Assembly (NCBI GenBank): GCA_009776695.1
Contig: WRNI01000054.1
Span: 1-8,783, forward strand
DNA: 8,783 nucleotides
Reading direction: 5' to 3'
Source: Methanomassiliicoccaceae archaeon
Lineage (GTDB): Archaea > Thermoplasmatota > Thermoplasmata > Methanomassiliicoccales > Methanomethylophilaceae
Under the pieces are notes generated by a model. That model had not been told where the DNA came from. It saw only the letters and a list, made by a program, of their open reading frames with translations, and did no database searches. Both the position numbers and the translations under genes were made by a program. Shown here in pieces: positions 5,459 through 8,783 of the stretch. The stretch's first letter is position 1; every line of letters starts with the position of its first letter.

Positions 5459-5800
5459 TCATCTTTTGCCGCGGCCGTCCGCCGGCTGCAGTGTGAAGCA
5501 GCGAGGGCATGACATCTCCATTGCGTCGATCTCGGCGCCGCATGATACGCATATCTTCGTAGGCACGCCGGAAGACCGCTGACCTTTCGTTCTGCTGTAC
5601 CTTATGAAAAAGAATGCCATCAGGAACATCATCACGCCCGCGGTCACGAGGTACAGAAGAACGCTGAGCACAATACCGAACGCTGAACTGTCGTCACCGA
5701 ACGGGTCGGATGTTGTCATATTGTACGCGAATACCCCGAACGCTGCGAATATCCCTATGCCGCAGAGTATCGACAGCGCAAGATATACATTCGGCCTCAT
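5459..5800 (-). CDS. Two-helix membrane protein with C-terminal zinc ribbon (second copy)
   Basis: A 113-residue protein of unknown function. Two hydrophobic segments (about 5-26 and 42-66) are separated by a short acidic loop (TTSDPFGDDS). A basic stretch, RYSRTKGQR, then leads to a zinc ribbon with C84, C87, C98 and C101 (CVSCGAEID, then CPRC). By the positive-inside rule both termini face the cytoplasm. It matches the protein encoded just upstream in layout, in the basic linker and in the exact CxxC-10-CxxC spacing with a shared CGAxIDA core, so the two are probably paralogues. The gap between them is 40 bp and no clear ribosome binding site is visible. Archaea hold many such membrane zinc-ribbon proteins, and no role can be assigned. 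The start at 5800 is the only in-frame choice before an upstream stop. Confidence 0.8.
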   Translation of the reverse strand: MRPNVYLALSILCGIGIFAAFGVFAYNMTTSDPFGDDSSAFGIVLSVLLYLVTAGVMMFLMAFFFIRYSRTKGQRSSGVPTKICVSCGAEIDAMEMSCPRCFTLQPADGRGKR

Positions 5801-5840
5801 TTTATAACAACCGCATTATCCACAGGGCATTGCTTCCTTT

Positions 5841-6230
5841 TCACTTCTTCGGTCTTATCTTTCTTTTATCCTCGCGGGGTTTCGGTTCAAGATACATATC
5901 GTCGCGTATATGCAGCGCGCCGCATTGCGGGCATTCTGTCGCATCGGCGTCAATAACGGCGCCGCACGATGTGCATTTTTCGGATGTGCGTTCTCTCGCC
6001 TTCCGGGACGCCCGCAGGCCTATTACAAGTAACGCCGCGTTTAGTATTATGAGAATGGCGGCGAACACCGCCGCGTACATCAGCGTTTTCGATTCATCCT
6101 CTGTCACCGAGGCGTCGGTCAGCATTATGTACGCGAACACCGCGGACGAGACGAACACCGCCGTGACGATGCAGACGATCGTCCATTTTGTTCTTGCCGG
6201 GATATCATTGATCATCTTCCGCTCCGTCAT
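5841..6230 (-). CDS. Two-helix membrane protein with C-terminal zinc ribbon (first copy)
   Basis: A 129-residue protein of unknown function. Hydrophobic segments lie at about 16-37 and 50-72 with the acidic loop TDASVTEDESK between them. The basic linker RASRKARER follows, then a zinc ribbon with C86, C89, C100 and C103 (CTSCGAVIDA, then CPQCG), and a very basic tail ending KIRPKK. The gene overlaps the end of gyrA by 26 bases from the first ATG (6230). A GGAG six bases before the second in-frame ATG (6215, Met6) makes that start at least as likely; the overlap is then 11 bases. Either way it is probably translated by coupling with gyrA. The basic cytoplasmic tail could touch nucleic acid or membrane lipid; nothing in the sequence decides this. 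Confidence 0.82.
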   Translation of the reverse strand: MTERKMINDIPARTKWTIVCIVTAVFVSSAVFAYIMLTDASVTEDESKTLMYAAVFAAILIILNAALLVIGLRASRKARERTSEKCTSCGAVIDADATECPQCGALHIRDDMYLEPKPREDKRKIRPKK

Positions 6231-8679
6231 CGGAACCGACCACCGGCTCCAGCGCCGTCACGAGGTCATCGTCATGTAAATTCATAACCTTAACGCCCAT
6301 TGCGTTCCGTCCCGTCACACGGATATCGGCAACCTTTATCCTTATTATCTTGCCTTGTTTGCTTGTTATCATCAGCTCATCGGTAGGGTCCACTTTCCTG
6401 ACGGCGGCCACGTTACCGTTCCGGCCGCCTGTCTTTATTGTTATCACGCCCTTGCCTCCGCGCCTTGTTTTGCGGTAATCGTCAACCAGCGATATCTTCC
6501 CGTAGCCGTTCTCCGTCACCGTGAGAAGCATGTCCTCTCCCGTGACCGTTGCCATCGCCACCACCGAATCGCCTTCGTTCAGCGTCATTCCCTTGACGCC
6601 CATGGTGTCCCTTCCTGTGGGACGCACATCGCGCTCGTTGAACCTGCACGCCTGACCGCCCTTCGTCGCGATTATTATCTCCGCGTCACCCGTTGTCAGA
6701 TGCGTCTCGACGAGCTCGTCGCCTTCCTCCAGTTTTATCGCCTTGATGCCTCTTGCCCTTACGTTGCCGTATGCGCTCAGGCATGTCTTCTTCACAAGAC
6801 CCTTCAAAGTGCAGAACGCCAGATATTTATCATCAGGGAAATCACTGACGCAAATGGTGTTCATCACCTTCTCGCCTTCCTCAAGATCAGGGAGCATGTT
6901 CACTATCGGTTTCCCTTTGGATTGTCTGCTTCCCTCGGGTATCCTGTACCCTTTCAGCCAGTGCAGACGTCCCTTGTTGGTGATGAACATCACGTAATCG
7001 TGCGTCGACGTCACGAAGAGATTGACAACGTGATCCTCCTCCTTGGTCTGCATTCCTATGAGACCCACGCCTCCGCGCCCCTGCTGCCTGTATGTGCTCA
7101 GCGGGATGCGCTTGATGTAATTGTCGCCCGTTATCGTTATCACGACGTCCTCCCTTGGTATAAGGTCCTCTTCGTCCGTGTCTATCGCGTTCGGATCGAT
7201 GACGGTGCGGCGGTCGTCGCCGTGCGCCGCTTTCATCTCTTCGAGTTCGTTCTTTATTATTGCCATTACGCGGGACTCGTTCGCGAGTATGTCGCGCAGG
7301 TCGGCCATTAATTTTATGATCTCCTCGTACTCCGCCTTCAGCGACTCTATCTCCAGCCCCGTCAGCTTCTGAAGCCTGAGGTCAAGTATCGCCTTCGCCT
7401 GCTCTTCCGATATCGTAAGCAGTGAGATCAGACCTTCCTTTGCCTCCTCGGCGGTCTTTGACGCGCGTATAAGCGCTATTGTCTCGTCAAGCATGTTCAG
7501 CGCTTTCATTAATCCTTCGAGAATGTGGTGCCTCTTCGCCGCCTGGTCAAGATCGTACTGTGTCCTTCTTGTTATCACTTCTTTTCTGTGCTTCAGATAA
7601 TGGGACAGCATATCCTTCAGACCGAGCGTCCTCGGTTTGTTATCGACAAGCGCTAAATTGATTATGCCGAACGTCTGCTCCATTCTCGTCTGCTTGAACA
7701 GATTCTCAAGAACGACGTTCTCTATCGCATCCTTGTGCAGTTCGATGACGATGCGCATCCCGTTACGATCGGATTCGTCACGGAGATCGGTTATCCCTTC
7801 TATTTCTTTATTTTTCACGCGCTCGGCGATCTCCTCGATCAGCAGAGCCTTGTTCACTTGATACGGGATCTCATCGACAATTATCTTTGATTTGCCTGAC
7901 GGCGATGTTTCAATATGAGTGTTCGCCCTTATCTTGACCTTCCCTCGTCCTGTCATATACGCGGACATTATCCCGGCGAGGCCGTATATCGTCCCTCCCG
8001 TCGGAAAATCGGGACCTTTTATGAATTCCATCAGTTCGCCGACGTCGGCGTCCGGGTTGTCTATCACGTGGACCAGCGCATCCACCACTTCTGACAAATT
8101 GTGCGGGGGCATCTTCGTCGCCATTCCCACCGCGATACCATCGGAACCGTTCACCAGCAGGTTCGGGAACTTTGACGGCAGTACGGACGGCTCTTTCAGC
8201 GAGCCGTCGAAGTTGTCCACGAAATCTACCGTTTCTTTATCAAGATCGGCCAGAAGGTCAGCCGAGATCTTTGATAATTTCGCTTCCGTGTAACGCATCG
8301 CCGCCGCCGAGTCGCCGTCGACGGAACCGAAGTTGCCCTGACCGTCCACGAGCGGGTATCTTAACGAGAACGGCTGCGCCATCCTCACCATTGATTCATA
8401 TGCGGCCGAGTCGCCGTGCGGATGGTATTTTCCGAGCACTTCTCCAACAACTCTCGCGGACTTCTTGTGCGCGCGGTTGTGCGTCAGCCCCATGTCGTGC
8501 ATCGCATACAATATTTTTCTGTGAACGGGCTTCAGACCGTCGCGCACGTCAGGCAGCGCCCTTCCCACGATAACGGACATCGCGTAATCGATGTACGAGC
8601 GCTGCATCTCTTTCTCAATGCTCTGCGACACCACTTTCGGTACTATCTTATCGTTATCATCATCCATGGTATCACACAT
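6205..8679 (-). CDS. gyrA: DNA gyrase subunit A
   Basis: The 824-residue breakage-reunion subunit of type IIA topoisomerase, which with GyrB introduces negative supercoils using ATP. The active-site tyrosine is Y130 in AAMRYTEAKLS. The drug-binding region GKYHPHGDSAAYE carries S91 and E95 at the places of E. coli Ser83 and Asp87. IPYQVNKALLIEEIAE (from 271) is typical. The tower and coiled-coil region extends to about 490. The C-terminal beta-pinwheel, which wraps DNA, starts near 505. Its first-blade GyrA box is degenerate (QQGRGGVG, 532-539), while a box-like RRGGKG lies in a later blade (739-744). A short acidic tail ends the protein. The first ATG (8679) is preceded by GTGATC at seven bases and overlaps the gyrB stop by eight bases; Met5 is a less supported alternative. 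Archaeal gyrase is generally held to be of bacterial origin, but codon use here looks like that of the neighbours. Confidence 0.97.
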   Translation of the reverse strand: MCDTMDDDNDKIVPKVVSQSIEKEMQRSYIDYAMSVIVGRALPDVRDGLKPVHRKILYAMHDMGLTHNRAHKKSARVVGEVLGKYHPHGDSAAYESMVRMAQPFSLRYPLVDGQGNFGSVDGDSAAAMRYTEAKLSKISADLLADLDKETVDFVDNFDGSLKEPSVLPSKFPNLLVNGSDGIAVGMATKMPPHNLSEVVDALVHVIDNPDADVGELMEFIKGPDFPTGGTIYGLAGIMSAYMTGRGKVKIRANTHIETSPSGKSKIIVDEIPYQVNKALLIEEIAERVKNKEIEGITDLRDESDRNGMRIVIELHKDAIENVVLENLFKQTRMEQTFGIINLALVDNKPRTLGLKDMLSHYLKHRKEVITRRTQYDLDQAAKRHHILEGLMKALNMLDETIALIRASKTAEEAKEGLISLLTISEEQAKAILDLRLQKLTGLEIESLKAEYEEIIKLMADLRDILANESRVMAIIKNELEEMKAAHGDDRRTVIDPNAIDTDEEDLIPREDVVITITGDNYIKRIPLSTYRQQGRGGVGLIGMQTKEEDHVVNLFVTSTHDYVMFITNKGRLHWLKGYRIPEGSRQSKGKPIVNMLPDLEEGEKVMNTICVSDFPDDKYLAFCTLKGLVKKTCLSAYGNVRARGIKAIKLEEGDELVETHLTTGDAEIIIATKGGQACRFNERDVRPTGRDTMGVKGMTLNEGDSVVAMATVTGEDMLLTVTENGYGKISLVDDYRKTRRGGKGVITIKTGGRNGNVAAVRKVDPTDELMITSKQGKIIRIKVADIRVTGRNAMGVKVMNLHDDDLVTALEPVVGSDDGAEDDQ

Positions 8680-8783
8680 CCAGATTGATCACTTCGTGCG
8701 CATGTTCCACTATGAAATCCCTGCGCGGTTCCACGGCGTCGCCCATGAGCATTGTGAAAAGTTCGTCGGCAAGCATCGCGTCC
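8672..8783 (-). CDS. gyrB: DNA gyrase subunit B, C-terminal end (truncated)
   Basis: The last 36 codons of a gene that runs off the right edge; the first whole codon begins at 8782. The encoded DAMLADELFTMLMGD, then VEPRRDFIVEHA and the ending NLDV, is the highly conserved C-terminus of GyrB, part of the Toprim/C-terminal region that contacts GyrA. The stop TGA at 8672-8674 lies within the start of gyrA, so the two subunits are made from one message by coupled translation. This gives the expected one-to-one supply of subunits. ATPase and Toprim motifs lie outside the window. Confidence 0.93.
   Translation of the reverse strand, partial: DAMLADELFTMLMGDAVEPRRDFIVEHAHEVINLDV
8687..8692 (-). 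promoter_or_regulatory. Ribosome binding site deciding the gyrA start
   Basis: GTGATC on the minus strand, inside the end of gyrB, matches the archaeal anti-Shine-Dalgarno and lies seven bases before the ATG at 8679. The next in-frame ATG (8667) would be 19 bases away, so the first is preferred. Confidence 0.5.

Noticed and set aside
5179..5496. Open frame of about 105 codons with a TTG start after a TATA-like sequence at 5159
   Set aside because: It runs antisense through the tRNA-Phe gene and into the zinc-ribbon gene, with no recognisable protein features beyond a short hydrophobic run; the openness past 5331 comes from the genes on the other strand.
6355..7311. A 318-codon open frame on the plus strand opposite gyrA
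   Set aside because: It lies fully inside gyrA, lacks any family signature, and is the expected mirror of GC-biased third positions; other plus-strand frames across gyrA are similar shadows.

Overview
The window looks like a piece of archaeal chromosome, most likely euryarchaeal in the broad sense. The evidence is an Lhr-type large helicase with the archaeal C-terminal zinc ribbon, a DUF531 protein (a family I know only from archaea), AT-rich TATA-like boxes about 25 bases upstream of short or absent leaders, and a GyrB-GyrA pair, which among archaea is typical of euryarchaeal lineages that acquired bacterial-type gyrase. The placement is an inference: I would guess Thermoplasmatota (the Thermoplasmatales / Methanomassiliicoccales side), but no marker here proves it.

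Layout, left to right. (1) 1-1544, plus strand: the C-terminal part of an Lhr-like helicase, cut by the window edge. (2) 1541-2832, minus strand: a two-gene unit, an RlmE/FtsJ-type rRNA 2'-O-methyltransferase followed by a FAHD1-like fumarylacetoacetate-hydrolase-fold enzyme. They overlap by four bases, and the FAH stop overlaps the helicase stop. (3) 2833-3084: a divergent control region between rlmE and purM with a TATA-like box for each side and two exact copies of a 15-bp direct repeat between them. (4) 3085-4101, plus: purM. (5) 4102-4813, minus: a 55-residue unknown protein overlapping a DUF531 SPOUT-like protein, whose stop directly abuts the purM stop. (6) 4814-4891: a second divergent promoter, serving the small minus gene and a 63-residue, apparently leaderless plus-strand gene (4892-5083). 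(7) 5084-5330: a non-coding stretch with a small inverted repeat, a 17-bp exact copy of the tRNA 3' end and a 32-bp near-perfect palindrome. (8) 5331-5406, minus: tRNA-Phe(GAA) with encoded CCA and its own TATA box. (9) 5459-8783, minus: the end of gyrB, complete gyrA, then two small paralogous proteins with two membrane helices and a C-terminal zinc ribbon.

Most of the window is housekeeping: RNA processing and modification (RlmE, possibly DUF531, tRNA-Phe), purine synthesis (PurM), DNA topology (gyrase) and nucleic-acid remodelling (Lhr). The parts least explained by known families are the 5084-5330 interval downstream of tRNA-Phe, which may be an integration scar, the repeat pair between rlmE and purM, the small gene coupled to DUF531, and the membrane zinc-ribbon doublet attached to gyrBA. 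I see no CRISPR array, transposase, integrase gene or recognisable defence system.
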